From assembly GCA_938003595.1 (NCBI GenBank), contig CALKYH010000081.1, forward strand, positions 1 to 9,211: a stretch of 9,211 nucleotides of DNA, written 5' to 3'. This DNA is from an uncultured bacterium (GTDB taxonomy: Bacteria; Planctomycetota; Phycisphaerae; Phycisphaerales; UBA1924). The notes under the pieces are model-generated. The model worked only from the letters and a program-made list of their open reading frames with translations. It was not told where the DNA came from and ran no database searches. A program made the position numbers and the translations under genes. The first letter of the stretch is position 1. Each line of letters opens with the position of its first letter. This document shows positions 1 through 7,063 of the stretch, in pieces.

Positions 1-1696
1 CGCGGCGTTCGAGGCCGCCCCGGAGGATGACATCGGCCATGGCGAGCATGTCGCCAACGGCGCGGGCGTGGGCGAGGTTCTGGTTGGTCCAGCCGGAGGG
101 GTCGTCGACGCCGATGTTGTTGTAGCGCTCGCGGAACTCGCCGAGTTTGCGGAGGGCCTGCTCGAGGCGCGGGCCGGACTTGACGACGGTGGAGGCGGCG
201 GTCATCTCTTCGCCGAGCTCGCGCCCGATGGTGTAGGGGTTCTCTGAGCCCTTGGCGGACAGCAGGCGCTTGACGCGGGCTTCTTCCTGTCGGACGACGC
301 CGTCGTAGATGGACTGGGGCTCGTCGGCGGCGGCGCGTTTGGCGCTCTGCACATGAGCGACGACGCCCTGGCCGCAGAACAGGCCGTCGAAGATGCAGGA
401 GAGCAGCGCGTTGGCGCCGAGGCGGTTGGCGCCGTGGTACTGGTAGTTCACTTCGCCGAAGGCGTAGAGGCCGGGGATGGAGGTCGTCATGGCGTCCGGC
501 GCGCCGGCGACCATGCCCTTGAGGTTGGCCTTGGGCGTGTAGCTGGTCCAGAGGCCGCCCATGGTGTAGTGGACGCCGGGGAAGATGCGCATGGGGACCT
601 CGACGGGGTCCTCGCCGACGAACTTGCGGTAGATCTCGATGATGCCGAGGAGCTTGCGCTCGAGGTAGTCCTTGCCCAGGTGGGTGAGGTCGAGATAGAC
701 CATGTTCCCGCCGGAGACGCCCAAGCCGTCCATGCAGATGTTGAAGATCTCGCGGGTGGCGATGTCGCGCGGGACGATGTTGCCGTACTTGGGGTAGCGC
801 TCTTCGAGGAAGTAGTAGCGCTCGTTCTCGGGGATCTGGCGCGGGTCGCGGCCCGGGTCGGGGTGCTTGGTCCACGAGGCGCCGGACTTGATCGCGGGGA
901 CCCAGACGCGCCCGCCCTCGCCTCGCGCGGACTCGGACATGAGGCGGAGCTTGTCGGCGCCGGGGATGGCGGTGGGGTGGACCTGGATGAACTCGCCGTT
1001 GGCGTAGTTCGCGCCGGCCTGCATGCAGCGGGATGCGGCGGCGCCGGTGCAGACGACGGAGTTGGTGGACTTGCCGAAGACCAGGCCGTTGCCGCCGGTG
1101 GCCATGACGACGGCGTCGGCGCGGAAGGCGCGGATCTGCATGGTGCGGAGGTCCTGTGCGACGATGCCGCGGCAGGCGCCGTCGTCGCCGACGACGGGCC
1201 AGAGGAACTCCCAGTGCTCGTACTTGGTGACGCGGCCCTCGGACTCCCAGCGCCGGGTCTGCTCGTCGAGGGCGTAGAGCAGCTGCTGGCCGGTGGTGGC
1301 GCCGGCGAAGTGGGTGCGCTTGAAGAGCGAGCCGCCGAAGAGGCGCAGGTCGCGGTAGCCCTCGGCGGTGCGGTTGAAGGGGACGCCCATGCGGTCGAGC
1401 AGGTCGATGACCTGGGGGGCCCAGTGGGTCATCTCGTAGACGGGGGGCTGGTGGGCGAGGAAGTCGCCGCCGTAGATGGTCTCGTCGAAATGCTCGTACT
1501 CGGAGTAGCCCTGCTGGCGCGCGACCTCGTTGCAGGCGTTGATGCCGCCCTGGGCGCAGACGGAGTGGGAGCGCTTGACGGGGACGATCGAGAAGAGATC
1601 GACGGGGACGCCGGACTCGGCGATGCGGATGGCGGCGGCGAGGCCGGCGAGGCCTCCTCCGACGACGATCACGCGCTGGTTCTTGCTGGCGGCCAT
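1..1696 (-). CDS. sdhA: Succinate dehydrogenase/fumarate reductase flavoprotein subunit SdhA (3' end cut by window)
   Basis: This is the FAD-binding catalytic subunit of complex II, which oxidises succinate to fumarate on the cytoplasmic face of the membrane. The window holds 565 codons from an ATG at 1696; homologues of this type run to roughly 580-650 residues, so only the extreme C-terminus is missing. Visible motifs are the dinucleotide-binding VVGGGLAGLAA near residues 11-21, the KRSHS motif whose His44 matches the histidine that covalently holds FAD, the AQGGINA segment right after it, HPTAIPG with His240, the active-site ESARGEGG with Arg258, and the late HGANRLGANALLS segment with His421 and Arg425. 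The sequence is of the Bacillus/epsilon type rather than the E. coli type. It follows sdhC by 67 nt and no Shine-Dalgarno sequence is visible before the ATG, so initiation is either SD-independent or helped by readthrough from sdhC. The iron-sulfur subunit gene sdhB is expected beyond the left edge. Confidence 0.97.
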   Translation of the reverse strand, partial: MAASKNQRVIVVGGGLAGLAAAIRIAESGVPVDLFSIVPVKRSHSVCAQGGINACNEVARQQGYSEYEHFDETIYGGDFLAHQPPVYEMTHWAPQVIDLLDRMGVPFNRTAEGYRDLRLFGGSLFKRTHFAGATTGQQLLYALDEQTRRWESEGRVTKYEHWEFLWPVVGDDGACRGIVAQDLRTMQIRAFRADAVVMATGGNGLVFGKSTNSVVCTGAAASRCMQAGANYANGEFIQVHPTAIPGADKLRLMSESARGEGGRVWVPAIKSGASWTKHPDPGRDPRQIPENERYYFLEERYPKYGNIVPRDIATREIFNICMDGLGVSGGNMVYLDLTHLGKDYLERKLLGIIEIYRKFVGEDPVEVPMRIFPGVHYTMGGLWTSYTPKANLKGMVAGAPDAMTTSIPGLYAFGEVNYQYHGANRLGANALLSCIFDGLFCGQGVVAHVQSAKRAAADEPQSIYDGVVRQEEARVKRLLSAKGSENPYTIGRELGEEMTAASTVVKSGPRLEQALRKLGEFRERYNNIGVDDPSGWTNQNLAHARAVGDMLAMADVILRGGLERR

Positions 1697-1763
1697 GGGG
1701 ATTGGGGTCCGGTGGGTGTTGGAGTGATTCGACGGGCGCCGGGGGCGGGATTCGGCGGCGGGG

Positions 1764-2567
1764 CTAGTGCGGGGCGGTCTGCCCGGCCTTCATGCGGTTC
1801 TCGGTCTCCAGCGCCTTGGCGGGGTCGAGCGTGACGAAGCCGATGACGGCGGACCACGCGGCGAGCATGAGCGCGGCGCCGATGGCGAAGCAGATCTGGC
1901 CCCAGCGGCGCTGGGCCTCGCGGGAGATGGTCAGGCCCCAGGTGATGGCGGCGGTCCACAGGCCGTTGGCCAGGTGGAACACCAGCAGCGAGACGCCGAC
2001 CATGTAGAACGCGGCGACGAGCAGGCCGGCGAGGGTGAGGTCGCTCTCGTGGCCGCGGAGCGCCATGGCGAGGGTGGACGCGGCGTGGTCGGCGGTCCAC
2101 TGCGTACCGCCGGGGACGAGGAAGGTCCAGCCCCAGCGCAGCGTGGCGACGTGGTAGAAGATGAACAGGACGCCGACATAACCGCTGATGCGCTGCAGCG
2201 TGTACCGCCAGTTGTCCTGGTAGGGGTAGTGCGCGACATTCGGGCGCGAGGAGGTGGCGTAGTAGACGCCCAGCACGCTGTGGAACGCGATGGGGAGCCA
2301 GAGGCCGAAGATCTCGATGAGCAGCAGCGCCGGCAGCGAGTGGATGAAGTTGACTTCGTGCTGGAAGGTGGCGACGCCGGCGTGGTTGTCGCCGGACTCG
2401 CGCTGGTTGATCAGGCCCCACACGACGGAGGCGTTGGTGATCAGGTGCACGATCAGGAACGCGCCGATGGGCACAACGCCGGAGAGCGAGTGCAGGCGCC
2501 GCAGGAGGAAGGCGTGTTTGTCGAGGAACGATGCTGGGGCGGCGTCGGAGACGGGCACAGAGGTCAA
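1764..2567 (-). CDS. sdhC: Succinate dehydrogenase cytochrome b558-type membrane anchor SdhC
   Basis: This 267-residue integral membrane protein anchors SdhA/SdhB and passes electrons to quinone. Five hydrophobic segments can be seen at about residues 30-52, 77-103, 128-146, 180-206 and 226-247, as in the single-anchor, two-heme B. subtilis/Wolinella class (no separate sdhD needed). Histidines placed in or at the ends of the helices, His26, His41, His96 (FHSVLGVY), His139 (FYHVATLRWGW) and His198 (VFHLANGLW), are the candidate heme ligands; four would serve two hemes b. The start is a TTG: an AGGAG lies 8 nt upstream, while the next candidate, a GTG at codon 4, would sit too far from it. The gene lies 65 nt after the DUF1844 gene and 67 nt before sdhA on the same strand, so co-transcription is likely. 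The family is clear; the exact heme ligands are inferred by position. Confidence 0.95.
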   Translation of the reverse strand: MTSVPVSDAAPASFLDKHAFLLRRLHSLSGVVPIGAFLIVHLITNASVVWGLINQRESGDNHAGVATFQHEVNFIHSLPALLLIEIFGLWLPIAFHSVLGVYYATSSRPNVAHYPYQDNWRYTLQRISGYVGVLFIFYHVATLRWGWTFLVPGGTQWTADHAASTLAMALRGHESDLTLAGLLVAAFYMVGVSLLVFHLANGLWTAAITWGLTISREAQRRWGQICFAIGAALMLAAWSAVIGFVTLDPAKALETENRMKAGQTAPH

Positions 2568-2575
2568 GACCTGGA

Positions 2576-2580
2576 CTCCT
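2576..2580 (-). promoter_or_regulatory. Shine-Dalgarno sequence that fixes the TTG start of sdhC
   Basis: On the minus strand AGGAG ends 8 nt before the TTG at 2567. This is good spacing for the TTG and poor spacing (17 nt) for the GTG three codons later, so it supports the non-ATG start. Confidence 0.7.
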
Positions 2581-2632
2581 GGACGGTCGGCGGGCTGGGT
2601 TGGCGGTCTGGGCTGGCGGTGGGCCGGCGCGG

Positions 2633-3091
2633 TCAGGTGGAGGTGAAGGGCGAGGCGGGTCCGGCGCCGGGGACTCGGCCGGGCGCGCCGGCGGCGCGCT
2701 GGGCCTGGGACTTGGCGAGGATCTGGGTCACCTGCACGAAGCGCTGGCGGAGCTCGTGGAGGACCTCGGTGATGTCCTGCTGCTCTTCCTCGTTGAGGTT
2801 GCCCTTGGTCTTGGCTTCGAGGACGCCGAGCAGGTCGATGGCGTGCTTGGCGTATTCGAGGGAGACCATCGCCTGACCGGTTTCGGGGTCGGGGAAGGCG
2901 CCCATGTAGAGGAGGGCCTGCGTGGCGAGGGAGCCGACCAGGGCGCGGAAGTCCGCGGGGGGCATGTCGCCTGCGCCGGCTTTCGAGGCGGCGGGCTTTT
3001 CCTGATCGGCGAGGCGCTGCTTCTCGGCCTGGGCCTGGGACTTCCAGTCGGAGTCGATGATGATGGGAGGATGATCGCCGGAGTCGCCCAT
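2633..3091 (-). CDS. DUF1844 domain-containing protein
   Basis: A 152-residue soluble protein of unknown function. Residues 1-45 are polar and low in complexity. Residues about 47-122 form the DUF1844 domain: FRALVGSLATQALLYMG, then the diagnostic PDPETG (68-72), a helix with the hallmark AKHAIDLLGVLEAKTKGNL (81-99), and a charged EEEQQDITEVLHELRQRFV segment. The last 25 residues are Pro/Ala/Gly-rich and probably disordered. DUF1844 proteins are small, mostly helical and found in Planctomycetota, Acidobacteriota and deltaproteobacterial lineages; no biochemical role is assigned that I can name. The ATG at 3091 has AAGG 6 nt upstream. It is the first gene of a minus-strand block with sdhC and sdhA, and is divergent from the SurA-like gene. 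The frame stays open far upstream across the SurA-like gene, but the domain begins only after this ATG, so the short start is preferred. Confidence 0.9.
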   Translation of the reverse strand: MGDSGDHPPIIIDSDWKSQAQAEKQRLADQEKPAASKAGAGDMPPADFRALVGSLATQALLYMGAFPDPETGQAMVSLEYAKHAIDLLGVLEAKTKGNLNEEEQQDITEVLHELRQRFVQVTQILAKSQAQRAAGAPGRVPGAGPASPFTST

Positions 3092-3217
3092 GGTTGGCCT
3101 TTCCGGCCCCGGCCGGTTCGTTGCGGCGGGGGCCTTTGGTGTTAGTCTAGTCGCTCGTTCGGGTCCTGGCGGGTCCGGCGTCGGAGAAGTCGCCCCCGCG
3201 ATCAAGGAGGACGGCGC
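3092..3217. promoter_or_regulatory. Divergent intergenic region, probable promoters for the DUF1844-sdhCA block and the SurA-yraN pair
   Basis: This 126-bp gap separates two divergent genes and must hold, or lie close to, promoters in both directions. It has one less GC-rich patch, at about 3134-3149 (CTTTGGTGTTAGTCTA). On the minus strand TAGACT (3149-3144) resembles a -10 box, and on the plus strand TAGTCT (3143-3148) lies 16 nt after TTGCGG (3121-3126). Both matches are weak and no clear -35 or operator is visible, so the call rests on gene layout more than on motifs. Confidence 0.3.
3204..3210 (+). promoter_or_regulatory. Strong Shine-Dalgarno sequence for the GTG start of the SurA-like gene
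   Basis: AAGGAGG is a near-perfect anti-SD match and sits 7 nt before the GTG at 3218. It selects this GTG over the in-frame ATG nine codons later. Confidence 0.85.
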
Positions 3218-4588
3218 GTGCGATTCGACAAGGATGTTCGATGGATGTCGCTGCGACGGGCGGCGCTGGCGGCGGGTTGCGCGACGGCGTGCTGGGCGAT
3301 GGTCTCGTGCGGTCAGGGCAAGGCGACCGGGTCGCGGGTGCCGCAGATCGTCGGCAAGGACCTCAAGACCCTGAGCCGCGAGAGCGAGCGGGACGACTCC
3401 GGGCCGGCGGTGGCGCCGCTGATGCGGATCGGGCCGGTGGAGGCGTCGCGCGGCGTGGGCGATGTGGAGGTGTATGTCGGCGCGCCGGTGGTGACGCTGA
3501 CGCCGGAGGAGCGCGAGATCGACGACATCCGCGATCCGCTGGCGGTGTGGGAGGAAGAGGGCGCGCAGAAGCCGGGGGCGTGGGCGGACACGGGGGCGCC
3601 GGCGGGCGGGAGCACGCTCATCGATTCGATGGTGGGGCAGATCAACGGCCGGCCGGTGTTCGCGAGCCAGTTCTTCGCGCCGATGGACGCGCGTCTGCGG
3701 GCCGAGGCGCGGACGCTCAAGCCCAACGAGTGGGTGCGGTTCGCGCAGCAGCAGGTGCGGTCGGCGCTGTTCGAGAAGATGCGCGACGAGCTGCTGCTGG
3801 CGGAGTTCCAGTCGTCGCTGAATCCTCAGCAGCGCCTGGGCGTGCTGGCGTTCGTGGAGACGCTGCGGTCGAACCTGGTGAGCGAGAGCTTCGGCTCCGA
3901 GGAGCTGGCCAAGCGCCGGCTCATGGAGGAAGAGGGCCTCACGATCGAGGAGAAGGTGCGGGCCCAGCGCGACCGGGAGCTGATCCGCGTGCAGATCATG
4001 CGGGTGCTGGAGAGCCGGGCGTATGTCCCGTGGCGCGAGGTCGTGCTGGAGTATGAGCGGGACGCGGACAAGTACCGCCCGCCGCCGCGGGTGGCGCTGC
4101 GGCTGATCCGTGTGCCGGCGGACAACCCGGCGGCGGCGGAGCGTGTGGCGGCGGCGCTGGCGGCGGGCGAGCCGTTCGCGGATGTGGCGTCGCGCGAGAG
4201 CAGCTTCGCGTCGTCGAACGGCGGCCTGTACGAGGTGACGCTCAAGACCTCGGACTACGAGAGCGCGGAGATCTTCGGCGACGCGATCCTCAACAAGAAG
4301 GCGCAGGCGCTGACGGTGGGGGAGGTCGTGGGGCCGTTCGAGAACGGGCCGCACACGGCGTGGTTGATGCTCGAGACGATCGAGCGGCCGCCGCCGGTGA
4401 GCCTGTACGACGAGCAGCTGGCGATCCACGCGGACCTGAAGGCGCGTCGGCTGTCGGAGGAGGAGCGGCGCTACTTCCTCAAGCTCATCGAGAACGCGAG
4501 CATCAGCAACATGGAGGAGATGGAGCGGCGGCTGCTGCAGATCGCGGTGGATCGCTACTTCCCGGAGGTCGAGGGCGCGCGGAGGTGA
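3218..4588 (+). CDS. SurA/PpiC-like peptidylprolyl isomerase family lipoprotein, possibly non-catalytic
   Basis: A 456-residue exported protein, probably an envelope folding factor. The N-terminus has an Arg-rich n-region, a short hydrophobic stretch and a lipobox-like MVSC, giving Cys31 as a likely lipidated residue; the box is not ideal (Met at -3). Residues 32-135 are polar and look disordered. From about 136 (DSMVGQINGRPVFASQFF) the sequence follows the SurA/trigger-factor-like N-domain, with a charged helical region to about 285. Residues about 291-388 match a parvulin (PpiC) domain: RVALRLIRVP, AALAAGEPFADVASRES, NGGLYEV, LTVGEVVGPFENG and LMLETIE. The two histidines normal in parvulin active sites appear to be replaced, by Leu296 and Trp382 in my alignment by eye, which suggests a chaperone rather than an isomerase. 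A charged helical tail (395-450) ends the protein. The GTG start is chosen for its strong SD; yraN follows with its ribosome site inside this gene's last codons. Family membership is fairly sure, substrate unknown. Confidence 0.8.
   Translation: MRFDKDVRWMSLRRAALAAGCATACWAMVSCGQGKATGSRVPQIVGKDLKTLSRESERDDSGPAVAPLMRIGPVEASRGVGDVEVYVGAPVVTLTPEEREIDDIRDPLAVWEEEGAQKPGAWADTGAPAGGSTLIDSMVGQINGRPVFASQFFAPMDARLRAEARTLKPNEWVRFAQQQVRSALFEKMRDELLLAEFQSSLNPQQRLGVLAFVETLRSNLVSESFGSEELAKRRLMEEEGLTIEEKVRAQRDRELIRVQIMRVLESRAYVPWREVVLEYERDADKYRPPPRVALRLIRVPADNPAAAERVAAALAAGEPFADVASRESSFASSNGGLYEVTLKTSDYESAEIFGDAILNKKAQALTVGEVVGPFENGPHTAWLMLETIERPPPVSLYDEQLAIHADLKARRLSEEERRYFLKLIENASISNMEEMERRLLQIAVDRYFPEVEGARR
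4581..4586 (+). promoter_or_regulatory. Ribosome binding site of yraN embedded in the end of the upstream gene
   Basis: GGAGGT lies 6 nt before the GTG at 4593 and overlaps the final codon and the first base of the TGA (4586-4588) of the SurA-like gene. A ribosome finishing the first gene sits on this site, which suggests translational coupling. Confidence 0.8.
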
Positions 4589-4592
4589 CCAG

Positions 4593-5021
4593 GTGGCGTG
4601 GGGGGCGGCGCTGATCGATCGGTGGCGGACGCTCGCGGGGCGGGGGCGCTCGAAGGACCCGACCAAGCGGCTGGGCGCGCGCGGGGAGCGCGAAGCGGCG
4701 CGCCGGCTGCGCGCCAAGGGCTACAGGGTGGTGCGGCGGAACCTGCGGCTGCGGTTCGGGGAGATCGATCTGATCGCGATGGACGGCGAGACGGTGGTGT
4801 TCGTGGAGGTCAAGACGCGGGTGGCGCGGGAGGGGAACGGGCCGAGGCCGGAGGAATCGGTGGGGGTGAAGAAGCAGCGGAAGCTCGCGGCGCTGGCGGA
4901 GGCCGCGTGCCGAAGGCATGGGTGGGAGGGGCGCGCGCGGCGGATCGACATCGTGGCGATCGAGTGGCCGGAGAAGGGCCGGCCGACGGTGCGCCATCAC
5001 ATCGGGGCGGTGCGTGTCTAG
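4593..5021 (+). CDS. yraN: YraN / UPF0102 family endonuclease-like protein
   Basis: A 142-residue soluble protein of the UPF0102 family, which has a PD-(D/E)xK nuclease-like fold; its cellular role is unsettled. The family signature is complete: LGARGEREAARRLRAKGY (28-44, with Glu32), RRNLRLRFGEIDLIA (48-62, with Glu57 and Asp59), VVFVEVKTR (68-76, with Glu72 and Lys74) and RRIDIVAIE (116-124). Asp59, Glu72 and Lys74 would be the metal-binding and catalytic set if it is active. The first 25 residues are a basic extension typical of this family. The GTG start is set by GGAGGT 6 nt upstream, and the gene begins only 4 nt after the SurA-like stop codon, so the two form an operon. Its TAG stop overlaps the stop of the convergent histidine kinase gene. 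Confidence 0.94.
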   Translation: MAWGAALIDRWRTLAGRGRSKDPTKRLGARGEREAARRLRAKGYRVVRRNLRLRFGEIDLIAMDGETVVFVEVKTRVAREGNGPRPEESVGVKKQRKLAALAEAACRRHGWEGRARRIDIVAIEWPEKGRPTVRHHIGAVRV

Positions 5022-5023
5022 AC
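5016..5023. other. Interlocked convergent stop codons in a short palindrome
   Basis: The 8-bp palindrome GTCTAGAC contains the TAG of yraN on the plus strand (5019-5021) and the TAG of the histidine kinase on the minus strand (5020-5018). The two genes thus overlap by the 4 bp CTAG, and there is no intergenic space for a terminator between them. No T-tract hairpin was seen next to it. Confidence 0.95.
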
Positions 5024-6619
5024 GGAGTCGGCGCGGGCCTGCTCGGCGTCTTCGAGCGTGCGGATGGTGGGGGCCTCGCGCACGGGGCCGATGGCGAGCG
5101 GGACGATGAGCGAGAACATCGAGCCGCTGCCGGGCGCGCTGACGAGCTGGATCTCGCCCTGCAGGAGCGAGGCGAGCTCGCGGGCGATGGCCAGGCCCAG
5201 GCCGGTGCCGGCCTGCGTGCGGGTGTGCGCGGCCTCGAGCTGGCGGAACTTGTCGAAGATGACCTTCTGATCGGCCTCGGCGATGCCGGGGCCGGTGTCG
5301 AGCACGGAGGTGCGGACGCGCCGGCTGCCGTCGGCGTCCTGCAGGGTCTCGGCGCGGAGGGTGACGGCGCCGCCCTCGGGGGTGAACTTCACGGCGTTGG
5401 TGAGGAAGTTGAAGATGATCTGCTGGAATTTGCGGGGATCGGTGTGGAGCGGGGGCAGGGAGGCGCCGTCGCCGCCGGGCAGGTCGAGCGCGAGGCGGAT
5501 GTGCTTGCGTTCGGCCTGGGGGCGGATGAGGGCGAGCAGGCCGTCGCAGGAGGCCGCGATGCTCATGGGCTCGACGCGGATCTCGACCTTGCCGGCCTCG
5601 ATGCGGGCCATCTCGAGCAGGTCGTTGATGAGTTCGAGCAGGGAGCGGCCCGCGGTGACGATGTTGTCGAGGTAGCGGCTGCGCTTGGCGAGGCGGGCCT
5701 GGTGCTCGGCGCCGGGGTCCTTCTCGCTGTCGCTCTCGGCGATCGCCTGGAGCAGTTCGGCGAAGCCGATGATGGAGTTCAGCGGGTTGCGGAGCTCGTG
5801 GGAGACATTGGCGAGGAACTCGCCCTTGAGGCGATTGGACTCGTGCAGCGCGACATTGCTCGCGGCCAGATCGGTGAGGCGGAGGTCGAGGCTGCGGTTG
5901 CTCGAGCGGAGCTGGTCCTGCGTTTCGGCGATGTGCGCCAGCATGCCGTTGAAGGCGTCGGCCAATTCTTCAAACTCGTCGCCGGTGTGGATCTCGGAGC
6001 GGATGGACATGTCGCCCTCGCGGACGCGCTCGGTGGTGCGGCGGAGGGCGCGGACGGGGCTGAGGATGATCTTGGTGGTGATGATGTGGAAGACCAGCAT
6101 CGCGAGCACCAGCGCGAACATGCCGGCGCCGATGAGGTAGACGCGGTCCACCAGCAGGCGCCCGGCGGCGCGGGGGGAGCGGCGCTCGACGAGCGTGACG
6201 CCGACGAGGGCGCCGGAATCGGAGCGCTCGGCGCGGGCGAGGCGGTAGACGCGGCCCTCGTCGCCGGCGAGGGACTCGGTGCGCTCCATCACCGGGGGGC
6301 GGTCGCCCGTGGGGGCGAGGAAGGATTCGACGGCGCCGGCGAGGAAGGTGGAGGTCTGCGCGGCGGCGTTGGCCTCCGGCAGCGAGTAGCGGCGGACGAC
6401 GGTCAGCGGCGGCTGGTCGGGGGCGTCGCGGTGGGTGTGGTCGGCGGCGCCGGTCTGCTGGGCGAAGAGCGCGAGCTGGCGGCAGGTGTCGAGCTCGCCG
6501 ACATCGAGGACATCGGCGACGCGGACCCAGGGGCCGATGAGCGCGGCGCCGATGATCAGCGCGACGGCGGCGCCGAAGAGCAGCTGGCACTTACGGGCGA
6601 GACTCAGGCCGCGGAACAT
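5018..6619 (-). CDS. Membrane-bound HAMP sensor histidine kinase
   Basis: A 533-residue transmembrane kinase that would phosphorylate a response regulator in response to an unknown external signal. Order of parts: short cytoplasmic N-terminus, TM1 (about 11-30), an extracytoplasmic sensor region (about 31-158) that I do not recognise, TM2 (about 160-182), HAMP linker (about 183-235, with the P-x-R start SPVRALRR), a coiled-coil helix (about 236-265), HisKA with the H-box FLANVSHELRNPLNSIIGF and phospho-accepting His274, then HATPase_c. The ATP-binding boxes are intact: N-box with Asn408 (NFLTNAVKFTPEGG), G1 DTGPGI (441-446), F-box FDKFRQLE (455-462) and G2 GTGLGLAI (471-478). The C-terminus has no receiver domain. 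No response regulator gene is in the window, so it is an orphan here. It starts 54 nt after panD and is probably the last gene of an rsfS-panD-kinase transcript. Its ATG has no close SD. Confidence 0.95.
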   Translation of the reverse strand: MFRGLSLARKCQLLFGAAVALIIGAALIGPWVRVADVLDVGELDTCRQLALFAQQTGAADHTHRDAPDQPPLTVVRRYSLPEANAAAQTSTFLAGAVESFLAPTGDRPPVMERTESLAGDEGRVYRLARAERSDSGALVGVTLVERRSPRAAGRLLVDRVYLIGAGMFALVLAMLVFHIITTKIILSPVRALRRTTERVREGDMSIRSEIHTGDEFEELADAFNGMLAHIAETQDQLRSSNRSLDLRLTDLAASNVALHESNRLKGEFLANVSHELRNPLNSIIGFAELLQAIAESDSEKDPGAEHQARLAKRSRYLDNIVTAGRSLLELINDLLEMARIEAGKVEIRVEPMSIAASCDGLLALIRPQAERKHIRLALDLPGGDGASLPPLHTDPRKFQQIIFNFLTNAVKFTPEGGAVTLRAETLQDADGSRRVRTSVLDTGPGIAEADQKVIFDKFRQLEAAHTRTQAGTGLGLAIARELASLLQGEIQLVSAPGSGSMFSLIVPLAIGPVREAPTIRTLEDAEQARADSV

Positions 6620-6673
6620 GGGGGCAATGGTACTTCCGGGGGCGCGGGCGCGGCGCCGGGGAGCGGGGCCGGG

Positions 6674-7048
6674 TTACTGGCCGGGCTCGTAGCGGAAGGA
6701 CTCGGCGACGGAGTTGTCCTCGTTGAGGACCAGGACGCGCGGCCGGTGCGCGCGGTATTCCTCGTCGGTCATCCAGGCGTAGTGGAAGAGAATGATGCGG
6801 TCGCCGGGGACGACGAGGCGTGCGGCGGCGCCGTTGACCTCGAAGCGCCTGGAGCCGGGCTCGCCCCGGATGATGTAGGTCTCGAAGCGGGCGGCGTTGT
6901 TGCAGTCGGCGACGAGGACGGCGTCGCTGACGCGCAGGCCGGTGGACTCGAGGTAGTCCGAGGGGACCATGATGGAGCCGTTGTAGTCCGGGCGCGCGGC
7001 GTTGACCGTGGCCATGTGGATCTTCGCGTACAGGACTTTGCGGAGCAT
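6674..7048 (-). CDS. panD: Aspartate 1-decarboxylase PanD (pyruvoyl-dependent)
   Basis: PanD converts L-aspartate to beta-alanine, the amine half of pantothenate and so of CoA. The 124-residue proenzyme lines up with the E. coli numbering without a gap over the key sites: Lys9 (AKIH), Tyr22, the self-cleavage pair Gly24-Ser25 (NGSIMVP), whose Ser becomes the pyruvoyl group, Arg54, Thr57 and Tyr58 (ARFETY), Asn72 and the NGAAARLV stretch, and the late GDRIILFHYAWM segment. Length is normal for the family. The start ATG at 7048 has AGGA 10 nt upstream, which is a loose spacing. It lies 15 nt after rsfS on the same strand and 54 nt before the kinase gene, so it is very likely co-transcribed with them; panB and panC are not nearby. 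No gene resembling the PanZ/PanM maturation factor is in view, so processing is presumably autonomous. Confidence 0.98.
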   Translation of the reverse strand: MLRKVLYAKIHMATVNAARPDYNGSIMVPSDYLESTGLRVSDAVLVADCNNAARFETYIIRGEPGSRRFEVNGAAARLVVPGDRIILFHYAWMTDEEYRAHRPRVLVLNEDNSVAESFRYEPGQ

Positions 7049-7063
7049 CGGCCGTGGTTCCTG

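Noticed and set aside
353..1834. A 493-codon plus-strand frame over sdhA.
   Set aside because: It is antisense to a fully conserved sdhA and has only low-complexity Val/Gly/Ala/Asp composition.
2592..2623. Four GGG runs and a repeated GGGCTGG in the DUF1844-sdhC gap, suggesting a G-quadruplex.
   Set aside because: Loops of 10 and 8 nt make it weak, and G-runs are expected by chance in such GC-rich sequence.
3241..4056. An alternative plus-strand frame inside the SurA-like gene.
   Set aside because: Composition is almost all Gly/Ala/Arg/Asp, and the other frame has a signal peptide, strong SD and family motifs.
3092..4717. Extension of the DUF1844 frame far upstream, giving a 694-codon protein.
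   Set aside because: The added part is Arg/Pro/His-rich antisense of the SurA-like gene; the domain and a suitable ATG with AAGG begin at 3091.
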